Below the pieces are notes generated by a model. That model did not search any database, was not told the DNA's origin, and saw nothing but the letters and a program-made list of their open reading frames with translations. The translations under genes were made by a program, and so were the position numbers. From positions 1 through 26,253 of the forward strand of contig DATCBY010000025.1 of the NCBI GenBank assembly GCA_036511595.1: 26,253 nt of DNA, given 5' to 3'. Shown one piece after another: positions 15,023 through 23,334 of the stretch. The stretch comes from DASZQY01 sp036511595 (lineage in GTDB: Bacteria; Pseudomonadota; Alphaproteobacteria; Rhizobiales; Kaistiaceae). Position 1 is the first letter of the stretch, and each line of letters opens with the position of its first letter.

Positions 15023-15358
15023 ATGACAGGATTATTCGCCGACGTTCTTCGCCTGCCGGGCCTCGCCGGCATCTGCCTGATCCGCCTGTACCGGTTGTTG
15101 CTGTCGCCGTGGCTCGGGCGCAGTTGCCGCTACCTGCCGACGTGCTCCGAATATACGGAGGAAGCGATCCGCAAATACGGGCTGTGGGCGGGAAGCTGGA
15201 TCGGGCTGTCGCGATTCAAGCGTTGCGGCCCATTCGGCGCTTCCGGGTTCGATCCGGTGCCGGAGATGCTGCCCGGCCGTGCCGTGTGGTATCTGCCGTG
15301 GCGCTACGGCCATTGGACCGGCAGGCACATCCATCCGGGCACGCGGCTGGATCTCTAG
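15023..15358 (+). CDS. yidD: Membrane protein insertion efficiency factor YidD
   Basis: An 111-aa member of the YidD family (PF01809), which associates with the inner membrane and helps YidC/Sec insertion. The amphipathic N-terminal helix holds LIRLYRLLLSPWLGRSCRYLPTCSEYTEEAI, the family signature including the PTCS cysteine motif. It then continues as LSRFKRCGPFGASGFDPVP with the GFDPVP box. Length is slightly above the usual 70-90, with an extra C-terminal tail of about 30 residues. ATG at 15023 is preferred to TTG at 15017. It follows the scaffold gene. Confidence 0.93.
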   Translation: MTGLFADVLRLPGLAGICLIRLYRLLLSPWLGRSCRYLPTCSEYTEEAIRKYGLWAGSWIGLSRFKRCGPFGASGFDPVPEMLPGRAVWYLPWRYGHWTGRHIHPGTRLDL

Positions 15359-15422
15359 GCCTCGTTACTGCGGACAAAGCCGAAATCAATCCGCAGTTGC
15401 GGGAAGGCCGAACTGACCGGCA

Positions 15423-16400
15423 CTAGGCGCTGCCGATGAGAATGCCGGTGGCGAAAACCAGTAGGCCGCCGACTACGATCTGCAGCGCGGCGCGAAGGAA
15501 CGGTGTGTCCATGAAGCGCGAGCGCACCCACGCGATGATCCACAGCTCGATCAGCACGACGACGATGGCTAGGCCGGTGGCGAAGCGGAAATCGGGAATC
15601 AGGTAGGGCAGAGTGTGGCCTATGCCGCCGATCGTGGTCATCACGCCGGTAACCGCGCCGCGTACCCACGGACGACCGCGACCGGAGAGGGTGCCGTCGT
15701 CGGACAGGGCTTCGGCGAAGCCCATCGAGATGCCGGCACCGACGGACGCGGCCATGCCGACGAGGAAGGTGTCCCAGCTGTTGTGGGTGGCAAAGGCCGC
15801 GGCGAAGACCGGCGCCAGCGTCGAGACCGAGCCATCCATGAGGCCGACGAGGCCCGGCTGGACGACCTGCAGGACAAAGTTCCGACGGGCGGTCTCGCGC
15901 TCCTCGTCGCGAGCCTTTTCCGGAATCCCGGTGGTGAGCTTGCGGGCGGTCGCCTCATGATCCGCCTCGATGTCGGCGAGGTCGCCGAGAAGCTTGCGCA
16001 CGGCGGCGTCGCTGGTGCGGGCAGCGGCGCGACGGTAGAAGTTCGCCGCTTCCTCCTCCATCGACTCGGCCAGGTGACGCATCGCGTCGATGTCGAAAGC
16101 CTGCGTCAGCCAGAGCGGCTTGCGGCGAATGAAGCCCCGCACGTCTTCGCGGCGGATTAGCGGAATGTGCTCGCCGAAGCGTTGCCGGAAGAGATCGAAC
16201 AGCATGGTGCGGTGGCCGTTCTCTTCCTCCGCCATCTCGGTGAACACCGCCGCGGACGCCGGGAAATCCGGCCGCAGGCGCTCCGCAAAATCACGATATA
16301 TGCGGCCATCCTCTTCCTCGTTCTGGATAGCGAGAGCGAGCACTTCGCGGTCGTTGAGTTCGGCGAAGGCTTTCTGGGGGCGAAAGGAGAGAAAGGGCAT
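15423..16400 (-). CDS. mbfA: Membrane-bound ferritin MbfA (erythrin-VIT1 iron exporter)
   Basis: A 325-aa protein combining an N-terminal erythrin (ferritin-like) di-iron domain with a C-terminal VIT1-type membrane domain. Di-iron residues lie in ALAIQNEEED (about 24-31), EMAEEENGH (55-63), ESMEEEAANFY (112-122) and ADIEADHE (142-149). The membrane domain at about 180-325 carries QPGLVGLMDGSVSTLAP and AASVGAGISMGFAEALSDDG, matching VIT1/CCC1 transporters. MbfA exports iron and protects against iron and peroxide stress in rhizobia and Agrobacterium, under Irr control. ATG at 16400 matches MPFLSF; the longer frame would run through the palindrome. It is monocistronic between yidD and a PilZ gene. 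Confidence 0.94.
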   Translation of the reverse strand: MPFLSFRPQKAFAELNDREVLALAIQNEEEDGRIYRDFAERLRPDFPASAAVFTEMAEEENGHRTMLFDLFRQRFGEHIPLIRREDVRGFIRRKPLWLTQAFDIDAMRHLAESMEEEAANFYRRAAARTSDAAVRKLLGDLADIEADHEATARKLTTGIPEKARDEERETARRNFVLQVVQPGLVGLMDGSVSTLAPVFAAAFATHNSWDTFLVGMAASVGAGISMGFAEALSDDGTLSGRGRPWVRGAVTGVMTTIGGIGHTLPYLIPDFRFATGLAIVVVLIELWIIAWVRSRFMDTPFLRAALQIVVGGLLVFATGILIGSA

Positions 16401-16415
16401 GGGCAGAATCCGTGT

Positions 16416-16430
16416 TTGGAACGATTCCAA
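16416..16430 (-). promoter_or_regulatory. Irr-like (ICE-type) palindrome upstream of mbfA
   Basis: A perfect inverted repeat TTGGAA-CGA-TTCCAA sits 15 bases upstream of the mbfA start codon. It fits the GAA-N3-TTC core of the iron control element (ICE, TTTAGAA-N3-TTCTAAA) bound by Irr, though its flanking bases differ. MbfA is a known Irr target in Agrobacterium and Bradyrhizobium. The position could overlap the promoter or transcription start, suiting repression when iron is low. Confidence 0.45.
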
Positions 16431-16616
16431 GAAATAATGCGCAGCGGCCCAAAGGTACAGAGCGGTCGGCATGTGCGCGGCCGCAGCCGGTTGCGCGAAT
16501 TTACTCGTGTCGCGGAGTGAAGGAAGGAACTAAAACTGTGCGGGGCGACTTTAGATCCGCAGTGGCGCGGGCGGGCCGGTGGGCACTTCCAGCCGCATCT
16601 GCATCGCTGGAGCGCC

Positions 16617-16895
16617 GTGAACGCCGACAACCCTGAGGACGACAAGCGGAAAGCGCCGCGCCAGCGCACCCTCAAGGGCGCGAAGGTGGTCTTCAAGCAC
16701 GGTCAGTTCACCTATGACTGCACGGTGCGCAACATCTCCGATGCGGGCGCGCAGTTAGTTGTGACGTCTACCGACATCATCCCGAACCACTTCGACCTCG
16801 TGTTCGAAGACCGGTCGCCGACGCGCACATGCAATGTCGTCTGGCGGACGGCGACCAAGCTCGGCGTGGTATTCGAACCTCCGGCGCCCGACTAA
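16617..16895 (+). CDS. Single PilZ-domain protein
   Basis: A 92-aa protein that is essentially one PilZ domain. RKAPRQR at residues 11-17 supplies the RxxxR arginine pair, and NISDAGAQL holds the NxSxxG loop, so it should be able to bind c-di-GMP. GTG at 16617 has GGAG five bases upstream. No other domain is attached, so it is likely a small adaptor. It reads in the direction of thrS but is separated by 125 bases. This is the second PilZ gene in the window. Confidence 0.88.
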   Translation: MNADNPEDDKRKAPRQRTLKGAKVVFKHGQFTYDCTVRNISDAGAQLVVTSTDIIPNHFDLVFEDRSPTRTCNVVWRTATKLGVVFEPPAPD

Positions 16896-16982
16896 GTCGT
16901 CGAAACCGCCCAATCTTGACGGCGCCGGAGCTTTGGTTCACCTAACGCCCGCCGCCGCGCGCCCTGCGCGGTCCAACGCTTA

Positions 16983-17000
16983 CCCGCGCTCGTACGCGGG
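16983..17000 (+). promoter_or_regulatory. Hairpin in thrS leader
   Basis: CCCGCG (16983-16988) pairs with CGCGGG (16995-17000) across a six-base loop, ending 8 bases before the GGAG ribosome-binding site of thrS. It could affect initiation or be incidental in GC-rich DNA. The operator-like leader of E. coli thrS comes to mind, but no anticodon-like mimic is evident. Confidence 0.25.
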
Positions 17001-17020
17001 AGTGAGCCGGAGAAACGACC

Positions 17021-18994
17021 GTGATCCACCTGACCTTCCCCGACAATTCTATCCGTGACTTTCCGGCCGGCATCACCGGCCGCGACGTTGCCGAGGGCAT
17101 ATCGAAATCGCTTGCCAAGAAGGCGGTGGCGATGGCGGTCGACGGGAAACTCGCCGATCTCTCGGACGCCATCGATCGCGACGCCATGGTCGAGATGGTG
17201 ACGCGCGACGATCCGCGTTCGCTGGAGCTTATCCGTCACGACGCGGCGCACGTGATGGCCGAAGCGGTGCAGGAACTCTATCCGGGCACGCAGGTGACCA
17301 TCGGGCCCGTGATCGAGAATGGCTTCTACTACGACTTCTTCCGCAACGAGCCGTTCACGACCGACGATCTGCCGAAGATCGAATCCAGGATGCGCGAGAT
17401 AGTGGCGCGCAACCGGCCCTTCACCAAGGAGATATGGTCGCGCGACGACGCCAAGCGTGTGTTTGCCGACAGGGGCGAGATGTTCAAGGTCGAGTTGGTG
17501 GATGCCATTCCGGCCGACCAGACGATCCGGATCTACAGGCAGGGCGACTGGTTCGACCTTTGCCGCGGGCCGCACATGGTCTCGACCGGGCAGATCGGCC
17601 AGGCATTCAAGTTGATGAAGGTCGCGGGCGCCTACTGGCGAGGCGATGCGCGCAATCCGCAGCTGACGCGCATCTACGGCACCGCCTGGCACACTGACGA
17701 GGAACTGAAGCATTACATCACGATGCTTGAGGAGGCGGAGAAGCGCGACCACCGCCGGCTCGGGCGCGAGATGGACCTTTTCCATTTCCAGGAGGAGGGG
17801 CCGGGCGTCGTCTTCTGGCACCCGAAGGGCTGGACGATGTTCCAGGAGCTGGTCGCCTACATGCGCCGCCGGCTGCGCGCTGACTACCGCGAGGTGAACG
17901 CCCCGCAGATGCTCGACAAGGTGCTGTGGGAGACCTCCGGCCACTGGGGCACTTTCCGCGAGAACATGTTCAAGGTGCAGCCGGCGGGAGACGAGATCGA
18001 CGACAACGATCGGCTTTATGTGCTCAAGCCGATGAACTGTCCGGGCCACATCCAGATCTTCAAGCACGGGCTGAAGAGCTATCGCGACCTGCCATTGCGC
18101 TTTGCGGAGTTCGGCGCGGTGCACCGCTACGAGCCGTCAGGCGCCATGCACGGGCTGCTGCGCGTGCGCGGCTTCACGCAGGACGACGCGCATATCTTCT
18201 GCACCGAGGAGCAGATGGAAGCCGAGTGCCTCAAGATCAACGACCTGATCCTGTCCACGTACGCCGACTTCGGCTTCGGCGAGGTGGTGGTCAAGCTTTC
18301 GACCCGGCCGGAAAAGCGCGTCGGTTCCGACGCCGCCTGGGACGAGGCGGAAGCCGTGATGCTGAAGGTGCTGAAGACGATCGAGGCGCAATCCGGTGGC
18401 CGGATCAAAACGGGCATCAACCCGGGCGAGGGGGCTTTCTACGGCCCGAAGTTCGAGTATGTGCTGCGCGATGCCATCGGCCGCGACTGGCAATGCGGCA
18501 CCACGCAAATCGACTTCAACCTGCCGGAGCGCTTTGGCGCCTACTACATCGACGCCGGCGGCGAGAAAAAAACGCCGGTGATGATCCATCGCGCCATTTG
18601 CGGATCGATGGAGCGTTTCCTCGGTATCCTGATGGAGAACTATGCCGGTCACTTGCCGCTTTGGTTCGCGCCGGTGCAGGTGGTGGTGGCGACGATCACT
18701 TCGGATGCCGACGACTACGCGCGGCGTGTCCACGGTGAACTGGCGCGAGCGGGGATGCGCGTCGAACTCGATCTCCGCAACGAGAAGATCAACTACAAGG
18801 TGCGCGAGCACTCGCTGGCCAAGGTACCGGTCATGCTGGTGTGCGGCCGGCGCGAGGCTGAGGAAGCCAGCGTCAACATTCGTCGCCTTGGCTCGCAGGA
18901 GCAGAAATCGATGGCGCTCGGAGAGGCGATTGTCTCGCTGCAGCAGGAAGCCGAGCCGCCGGATGTGCGGCTGCTGACAACGCCGGCGGCCTAG
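17021..18994 (+). CDS. thrS: Threonyl-tRNA synthetase
   Basis: A 657-aa class II aminoacyl-tRNA synthetase. Domains in order: TGS (about 1-62), the second additional editing domain (about 65-225, HDAAHVMAEAVQELYPG with its HxxxH), the catalytic core (about 240-530) and the anticodon-binding domain (about 545-645). The core has MNCPGH with the zinc Cys, motif 2 around YEPSGAMHGLLRVRGFTQDD and motif 3 as GSMERFLGIL. The editing domain is complete, so mischarged Ser-tRNA should be hydrolysed. GTG at 17021 has GGAG at 17009-17012. A truncated tRNA-Thr lies at the right edge, unrelated to this gene. Confidence 0.97.
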   Translation: MIHLTFPDNSIRDFPAGITGRDVAEGISKSLAKKAVAMAVDGKLADLSDAIDRDAMVEMVTRDDPRSLELIRHDAAHVMAEAVQELYPGTQVTIGPVIENGFYYDFFRNEPFTTDDLPKIESRMREIVARNRPFTKEIWSRDDAKRVFADRGEMFKVELVDAIPADQTIRIYRQGDWFDLCRGPHMVSTGQIGQAFKLMKVAGAYWRGDARNPQLTRIYGTAWHTDEELKHYITMLEEAEKRDHRRLGREMDLFHFQEEGPGVVFWHPKGWTMFQELVAYMRRRLRADYREVNAPQMLDKVLWETSGHWGTFRENMFKVQPAGDEIDDNDRLYVLKPMNCPGHIQIFKHGLKSYRDLPLRFAEFGAVHRYEPSGAMHGLLRVRGFTQDDAHIFCTEEQMEAECLKINDLILSTYADFGFGEVVVKLSTRPEKRVGSDAAWDEAEAVMLKVLKTIEAQSGGRIKTGINPGEGAFYGPKFEYVLRDAIGRDWQCGTTQIDFNLPERFGAYYIDAGGEKKTPVMIHRAICGSMERFLGILMENYAGHLPLWFAPVQVVVATITSDADDYARRVHGELARAGMRVELDLRNEKINYKVREHSLAKVPVMLVCGRREAEEASVNIRRLGSQEQKSMALGEAIVSLQQEAEPPDVRLLTTPAA

Positions 18995-19012
18995 CGCCGC
19001 CGGGCGTCGCGG

Positions 19013-19324
19013 TCAGGCGCGAAATTTCGTCTCGGCGACGATTTCGAGATTCGTGACCTGGACCTCGCCGCCGCCGACACGGCGCGTCTCGGCCTGGTAG
19101 TGCTTGAAGAACTCCTTGCCCTGCAAGGCCTTGATGGCGTCGTCGTCGACGCCGGCGGCCAGGTGGTAATAGCCCGGGCTATTCTTCTCTTTCATGCAGC
19201 GATACGAAATGCGGCCCTTCAGGTCGGGATCGCTATCAAGGGCGGCGATGAAGTCGGCGACCTGCTTGTGCCAGGCTTCTTCCGACCCGACCTTGAACTG
19301 ATACCTGATGACCGAATGCTTCAT
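19013..19324 (-). CDS. Small protein, possible ABM-fold monooxygenase-like
   Basis: A 103-aa protein with an alternating strand-helix pattern like the ferredoxin-like antibiotic biosynthesis monooxygenase (ABM) fold: VIRYQFKVGSEEAWHKQV, then SYRCMKEKNSPGYYHLAAG, then FFKHYQAETRRVGGGEVQV. I cannot assign it to a named family with confidence, and no catalytic residue is diagnostic. ATG at 19324 is chosen because GGGAG lies 8-12 bases upstream, whereas the longer frame has an unconserved start. It is divergent from the HxlR regulator, the arrangement expected for a target of that regulator. Confidence 0.7.
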   Translation of the reverse strand: MKHSVIRYQFKVGSEEAWHKQVADFIAALDSDPDLKGRISYRCMKEKNSPGYYHLAAGVDDDAIKALQGKEFFKHYQAETRRVGGGEVQVTNLEIVAETKFRA

Positions 19325-19372
19325 TTTGGCGGCTCCCGATGTTCGTTGACCGGGATGTGGCGCCGACAGGGG

Positions 19373-19398
19373 CAATTGTGCAAGTATGGACAAAATTG
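19373..19398. promoter_or_regulatory. Candidate operator between ABM-like gene and hxlR-type regulator
   Basis: An imperfect inverted repeat CAATTGT-N10-ACAAaATTG lies in the 105-base divergent intergenic region. One inserted base separates the arms from perfect symmetry. HxlR regulators typically bind such repeats in the promoter of a divergent neighbour. Operator function is inferred. Confidence 0.35.
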
Positions 19399-19429
19399 AT
19401 ACCGCACATTTCTGGTCAGGATGACGACG

Positions 19430-19798
19430 ATGGCGAAGGCGGAGACGATGCGGAGCTGCCCGGTGGCCGGCTTCCAGAAGATGATCACCGGCAAGTACAA
19501 GCTGCGCATCGTCTGGGATTTGCGGGATGGACCGCGGCGGTACAACGAAATCCGTACCGGCTTGCTGCGCGGTGCCGCTGGTTCGGGCGAGATCGCGCCG
19601 CGCGTGCTCAGCCGCGAACTAAAGGCGCTCACCCAATCCGGGCTGATCGTTCGCAAGGATTACGGCGTGGTGCCGCCGAAGGTGGAATATCGCCTGACGC
19701 CCAAGGGGCGCAGCTTTGTGCCAGTGATCGCGAAGATCCGCGAGTGGGGCGAACGACACCTTGGCGAAATGCCGGCCGATGCGGTCGAGGCGGCGTAG
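19430..19798 (+). CDS. HxlR-family winged-helix regulator
   Basis: A 122-aa HxlR-type transcriptional regulator. Cys10 in MRSCPVAGFQKMITGKYKLRIVWDLR is the redox- or aldehyde-sensing cysteine characteristic of this family. The winged helix covers about residues 15-100, with the pattern RRYNEI, APRVLSRELKALTQSGLIVR and VEYRLTPKG. ATG at 19430 is preferred over ATG at 19421 because AGG at 19418-19420 gives good spacing only to the second. It is divergent from the ABM-like gene and likely controls it. An electrophile such as a quinone or aldehyde could be the signal; this is inference from the family. Confidence 0.9.
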   Translation: MAKAETMRSCPVAGFQKMITGKYKLRIVWDLRDGPRRYNEIRTGLLRGAAGSGEIAPRVLSRELKALTQSGLIVRKDYGVVPPKVEYRLTPKGRSFVPVIAKIREWGERHLGEMPADAVEAA

Positions 19799-19801
19799 CC
19801 G

Positions 19802-20140
19802 CTAGGGTGCCTGCATCAACAGCGGCTTGACGTACCAGGCGGTGCAGGAAACCGAGTCGACCGCCGGCCGCTTGATGGCGGCGCCGGGCACCATATCGGG
19901 GCTGAGGAAACTTCCGTCGAAATACGCGGTGCTTCCTCGGCGGAGCGCAGAGAAGCTGATCTTCGTGCCGGCGGTGATGATCTTGCCGGTCGAGTTGGTG
20001 ACCGCGACGATCTTCGAGTTTTCAAGGCCGCATTTCAGATAGACGTTGCGCTCTAGTGCGCTGCCGCCGGCACCGGTCGCGGAGGCGCCGGTCGCGATCG
20101 ACGCAAAGACCGCGGCGAGGAGAAGGGGGGCTCTGGTCAT
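19802..20140 (-). CDS. Small exported protein of unknown function
   Basis: A 112-aa protein with a signal peptide at residues 1-22 (RAPLLLAAVFASIATGASA). The mature part has three cysteines, including Cys at LKCGL and VSCTAWYVKP, and sequence typical of a small beta barrel (IVAVTNSTGKIITAGTKISF). The block around TNSTGKIITAGTKISFSALRRG resembles a fold used by small periplasmic proteins, but I cannot name it. The start ATG at 20140 begins the signal sequence; an ATG at 20167 would add nine hydrophilic residues. It follows the larger exported protein on the same strand (96-base gap). Confidence 0.7.
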   Translation of the reverse strand: MTRAPLLLAAVFASIATGASATGAGGSALERNVYLKCGLENSKIVAVTNSTGKIITAGTKISFSALRRGSTAYFDGSFLSPDMVPGAAIKRPAVDSVSCTAWYVKPLLMQAP

Positions 20141-20236
20141 TCGTTCGTCATCGACCCGCGGGACCAATACATTAAGGGCGAATGCTTGAAGTCACTGAGG
20201 TGAGGCTGGGCCAGAAAGGGCGGCTTGCCCAGGCAT

Positions 20237-21403
20237 TTATCCGCCAGTGTGTTGACCCGGCTGCTCAGCCAGCACCTCGACGTCGTGGTCCGTCCCGGCC
20301 TGGACGCGAAAGGCCGCCTGATAGCTCTTGCCGTCGTGCTTGGCGACGGCAATGTAGTCGCCGGCAGCCAGCACCACGGACGGGAACGCGCCGACGCTCT
20401 GCGCGACTGCATCGCCTGTCGCGGTCGAGACCGTCCAGGCGGTGTCGGCGATGGCCTCGCCGCCGTGCTGCTCGACCAGCTTCAGTGTCAACCGTGCCGC
20501 CTTCTGGAACATCGTGGCTTCGGTGAGTTTGCCGGGATCGATCTTGATATCGGTGCGCACCACGGCGTTGGCGTCGCCGTATTTCGAGACGACGTGGTAG
20601 GTGCCGGCGTTCAGGCCGATGACGTGGCCGGGTGGCGCATTCGGCACCAAAAGAAACTGCTCGTCCGAACCGCCCTCGTCGGGGGCATAGATGTCGAAGG
20701 TGACCTGACCCTGCGGCAGCGGCTCGTCCTTGCCGTTGATGGCGAGCAGGCGCATGCCGCCGGCGTTCAGCACCAGCACCTCGCCGCCGGTCGGCTGGGT
20801 TACGTCGATCTTGCGGGTGGTGCCGGCGCGGCCATAGGCGGCGTGGACGTAGTAGGTGCCGGGATCGAGACGCACGTAAATAATGCCGCCGGTCGCCTCG
20901 CCCAATAATTTCAGCTTGCCGTCGGTATCGGGAGTGTCCCCGAAGATGCGCCATTTGACGTCGTCGCCGAGCGGCGGTCCATCGCTGGTGAGCCGCGCCT
21001 CCAGCGTGAACGAGCCGGGCCGTATATCGGAGGGCGGGGCGACGATCGGCGCCACGTTCTGGATGGCGGATCCGGGGACGTCGCTGTCGATGTCGTCGCT
21101 GCCGAGATCGGTATTGATGCCGCTGTTGTCGCCGGCCGGAGCCGCCGCATCGCTGCCGGCGTCGTCGCCGTCATCGCCCATGGCGGGAGCGGGTACGTTC
21201 GGGCGGATGATAGTGCCGGCCGGCGCCGTATTCTGCGCGGTAAGGGCGCCCGACGGGGAAGCGCGCACGAGCGGTATCGGCGCGCTGGTGGCATTCCCTG
21301 CCATCGCCGCAGGAGCCGTCGCGAGAAGCGCAAAGAGTGTTGCACCGGCGAGGTGGCGCCAGTGGAAACCGCTCTTCGCAAGTCTGCGCGCCAGCAGCGC
21401 CAT
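20237..21403 (-). CDS. Exported multi-beta-domain protein of unknown function
   Basis: A 388-aa exported protein I do not recognise by name. The signal peptide covers about 1-36 (WRHLAGATLFALLATAPAAMA). A low-complexity acidic region at about 60-120 is rich in Asp, Gly, Ala and Pro (MGDDGDDAGSDAAAPAGD). The rest is made of repeated beta-sandwich-like units with the recurring pattern x-LxPGTYYVHAAYGRAG, LNAGTYHVVSKYGDA and LAAGDYIAVAKHDGK, each about 90-100 residues apart. These resemble carboxypeptidase regulatory-like or Ig-like modules that bind ligands or neighbours in the envelope. Upstream reading beyond ATG at 21403 is antisense to the nitroreductase gene, so this start is preferred. 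Confidence 0.8.
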   Translation of the reverse strand: MALLARRLAKSGFHWRHLAGATLFALLATAPAAMAGNATSAPIPLVRASPSGALTAQNTAPAGTIIRPNVPAPAMGDDGDDAGSDAAAPAGDNSGINTDLGSDDIDSDVPGSAIQNVAPIVAPPSDIRPGSFTLEARLTSDGPPLGDDVKWRIFGDTPDTDGKLKLLGEATGGIIYVRLDPGTYYVHAAYGRAGTTRKIDVTQPTGGEVLVLNAGGMRLLAINGKDEPLPQGQVTFDIYAPDEGGSDEQFLLVPNAPPGHVIGLNAGTYHVVSKYGDANAVVRTDIKIDPGKLTEATMFQKAARLTLKLVEQHGGEAIADTAWTVSTATGDAVAQSVGAFPSVVLAAGDYIAVAKHDGKSYQAAFRVQAGTDHDVEVLAEQPGQHTGG

Positions 21404-21535
21404 TTGCTTTATTCCAACCGGATTCGCGTTGTTGATGACGACACTCTTCTTTTTCGGGGCGAATTCAAGGCCCGGCACGACCTGGTGGCGGCCGGCGATT
21501 TGCTTTCTTCCCGGAATCCGCCAACATTCGACGCC

Positions 21536-22111
21536 ATGCTGCAGCCCTTGGAATTCCTGAAAACCCGACGGTCGATCTCGGCGCCATTCCTGGCGGAACC
21601 GGGGCCCGATCCCGGACAATTGGCGGAGATCCTGACGGTCGGCACGCGCGTTCCCGACCACGGCAAGCTGACGCCCTGGCGCTTCATTCTCTTTCGGGGG
21701 GAGCGCCGTCGACAGGCCGGGGACGCCCTTGCCGGACTTTTTGCGGCAAAGAACCCGGCAGCGGCGGAGAAGCAGATCGAGGACGAGCGGGTTCGTTTGG
21801 CGCGGGCGCCGCTGGTGATCGCGGTGGTGAGCAAGGCGGCACCGCACCCCAAAATCCCCGAAGTCGAACAACTGCTTTCCGCCGGGAACGCGGCGATGAA
21901 TATCGTGCTGGCCGCCCACGCTCTCTGCTTCGCGGCGCAATGGACTACCGGGTGGATCGCCTACGACGAGGATGCGGGCCGGCTGCTCGGTCTGGCGGCG
22001 GGCGAGCGGTTCGTGGGCTTCATTCATATCGGTACGCCGACGGCACTACCCGGCGGACGGCCGCGACCGGCGGTCAGCGACGTGGTCAGCGAGTGGCAGC
22101 CGCCGGTCTAA
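21536..22111 (+). CDS. Nitroreductase family protein (YdjA-like)
   Basis: A 191-aa FMN-dependent nitroreductase-fold enzyme resembling E. coli YdjA. Features include KTRRSISAPFL (FMN-phosphate binding arginines), TRVPDHGKLTPWRFILFRGE, the central helix SAGNAAMNIVLAAHALCFAAQWTTGW and a C-terminal GFIHIGTPT. It would be a cytoplasmic homodimer using NAD(P)H; the natural substrate is unknown. ATG at 21536 fits the family's short N-terminus. It is divergent from the exported protein and followed 70 bases later by DUF2336. Confidence 0.92.
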   Translation: MLQPLEFLKTRRSISAPFLAEPGPDPGQLAEILTVGTRVPDHGKLTPWRFILFRGERRRQAGDALAGLFAAKNPAAAEKQIEDERVRLARAPLVIAVVSKAAPHPKIPEVEQLLSAGNAAMNIVLAAHALCFAAQWTTGWIAYDEDAGRLLGLAAGERFVGFIHIGTPTALPGGRPRPAVSDVVSEWQPPV

Positions 22112-22181
22112 CAAAAGCGCGAGTGTCCGCCGAAAACATGGTGAACCGTTCTTTAAGGAATCCGCGGCCAATATCGCCGCC

Positions 22182-23321
22182 ATGATCCTCGGTGAGTTCC
22201 TGCAATGGATGGCGTTGGCGCCGGCCGGCCAACGGGCCGAAGCCGGCCATGCGCTGGCCTGTGCCTACCTCTATTCCGAGGAAGACGCCGAGACGAAGAC
22301 TGCGATGGAAGCGGCGCTCACCGTACTCCTCGACGATGAGGCACCGGAAGTTCGCTACGCACTTGCCGACGCGCTCGGCGCCAGCGAAATCGCGCCGCGG
22401 CATATCATCGTTTCGCTTGCAGCGGATCACGCCGAAATCTCGGCCGTGGTGCTGTCGCGTTCGCCGCTCTTCATCGATGCCGAACTGGTCGACATCGTCG
22501 CGGCCGCGTCGGTGATCCTGCAGGAGGCGGTTGCCCGGCGCCCGGTGGTTTCCAAGATCGTGGCCGCGGCCATAGCCGAGGTGGGCGAGCGCGAAGCGTG
22601 CGTCGCGCTTCTCGCCAACCCGGAAGGGGCCATCGCGCGCATCAGTTTCCAGCGGATCGCCGAGCGCTTCGGCGAGGACCCGAAGGTCCGCCAGGCCCTG
22701 TTTGGTCGCGAGGATCTTTCGCCCGCCGTCCACCAGCTGCTCGTTCGCTCCCTCGGCGACCAGCTCGGCGCAATGCTGATCGAAAAGTCGTGGTTGCCGG
22801 AGGCGCGCGCCCGCACAGTGACCCGCGAAGCCTGCGACCGGGCCACCGTAGCGATCGCGGCGGAGTCGGAGACGGAAGAGTTGCCCGCGCTGGTGGAGCA
22901 TTTGCGGGTCACCGGACAACTCACCACCGCGTTGCTGTTGCGGGCGGTGTGCGCCGGTAATGTCGCTTTTTTCGAGACGGCGCTCGGCGTGCTGGCTCGC
23001 GTCCCGCTGCGCCGAATCACCAGCCTGGTTCGCGCCGGGCGGATCAGCGCGCTGCGTGCCGCTTACTCCCGCGCCGGCCTGCCGCCGGTTGCCTTTGACG
23101 CCTTCGTTGCCGCGCTCGGCGTCTGGCGCCAAGTGGCGGCGAACGGAGGCCCTGAGGACCGCTATCGCTTCACGGTGCAAACCGTCGACGCTGTGCTGGC
23201 GCGCTACGCCAACATCAGCGATGGCGAGATGAACGAACTTGCCAGCATGCTGCGCCGCTTCGCCGCCGACCAGACCAGGGAGGCGGCCCGCGACTACGCG
23301 CGCGCCGCCGTCGCGGCATGA
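22182..23321 (+). CDS. DUF2336 domain protein
   Basis: A 379-aa alpha-helical protein of the DUF2336 family (PF10098), found mainly in alphaproteobacteria. It is built of HEAT-like repeats, seen as repeating helix pairs such as EVRYALADALGASEIAPRH and ISAVVLSRSPLFIDAELVD. There is no signal peptide or membrane helix. Family members have been linked to c-di-GMP-related and stress regulation in Caulobacter-type bacteria, but no clear biochemical function is established. ATG at 22182 starts the family N-terminus (ILGEFLQWM); longer reading overlaps nitroreductase. It converges on nadK with a 13-base gap. Confidence 0.9.
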   Translation: MILGEFLQWMALAPAGQRAEAGHALACAYLYSEEDAETKTAMEAALTVLLDDEAPEVRYALADALGASEIAPRHIIVSLAADHAEISAVVLSRSPLFIDAELVDIVAAASVILQEAVARRPVVSKIVAAAIAEVGEREACVALLANPEGAIARISFQRIAERFGEDPKVRQALFGREDLSPAVHQLLVRSLGDQLGAMLIEKSWLPEARARTVTREACDRATVAIAAESETEELPALVEHLRVTGQLTTALLLRAVCAGNVAFFETALGVLARVPLRRITSLVRAGRISALRAAYSRAGLPPVAFDAFVAALGVWRQVAANGGPEDRYRFTVQTVDAVLARYANISDGEMNELASMLRRFAADQTREAARDYARAAVAA

Positions 23322-23334
23322 CCCGGCGCGGAGC

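Noticed and set aside
17021..18994. Link between thrS and the tRNA-Thr remnant
   Set aside because: They are about 7 kb apart and tRNA genes are common integrase targets; no sign of a functional connection.
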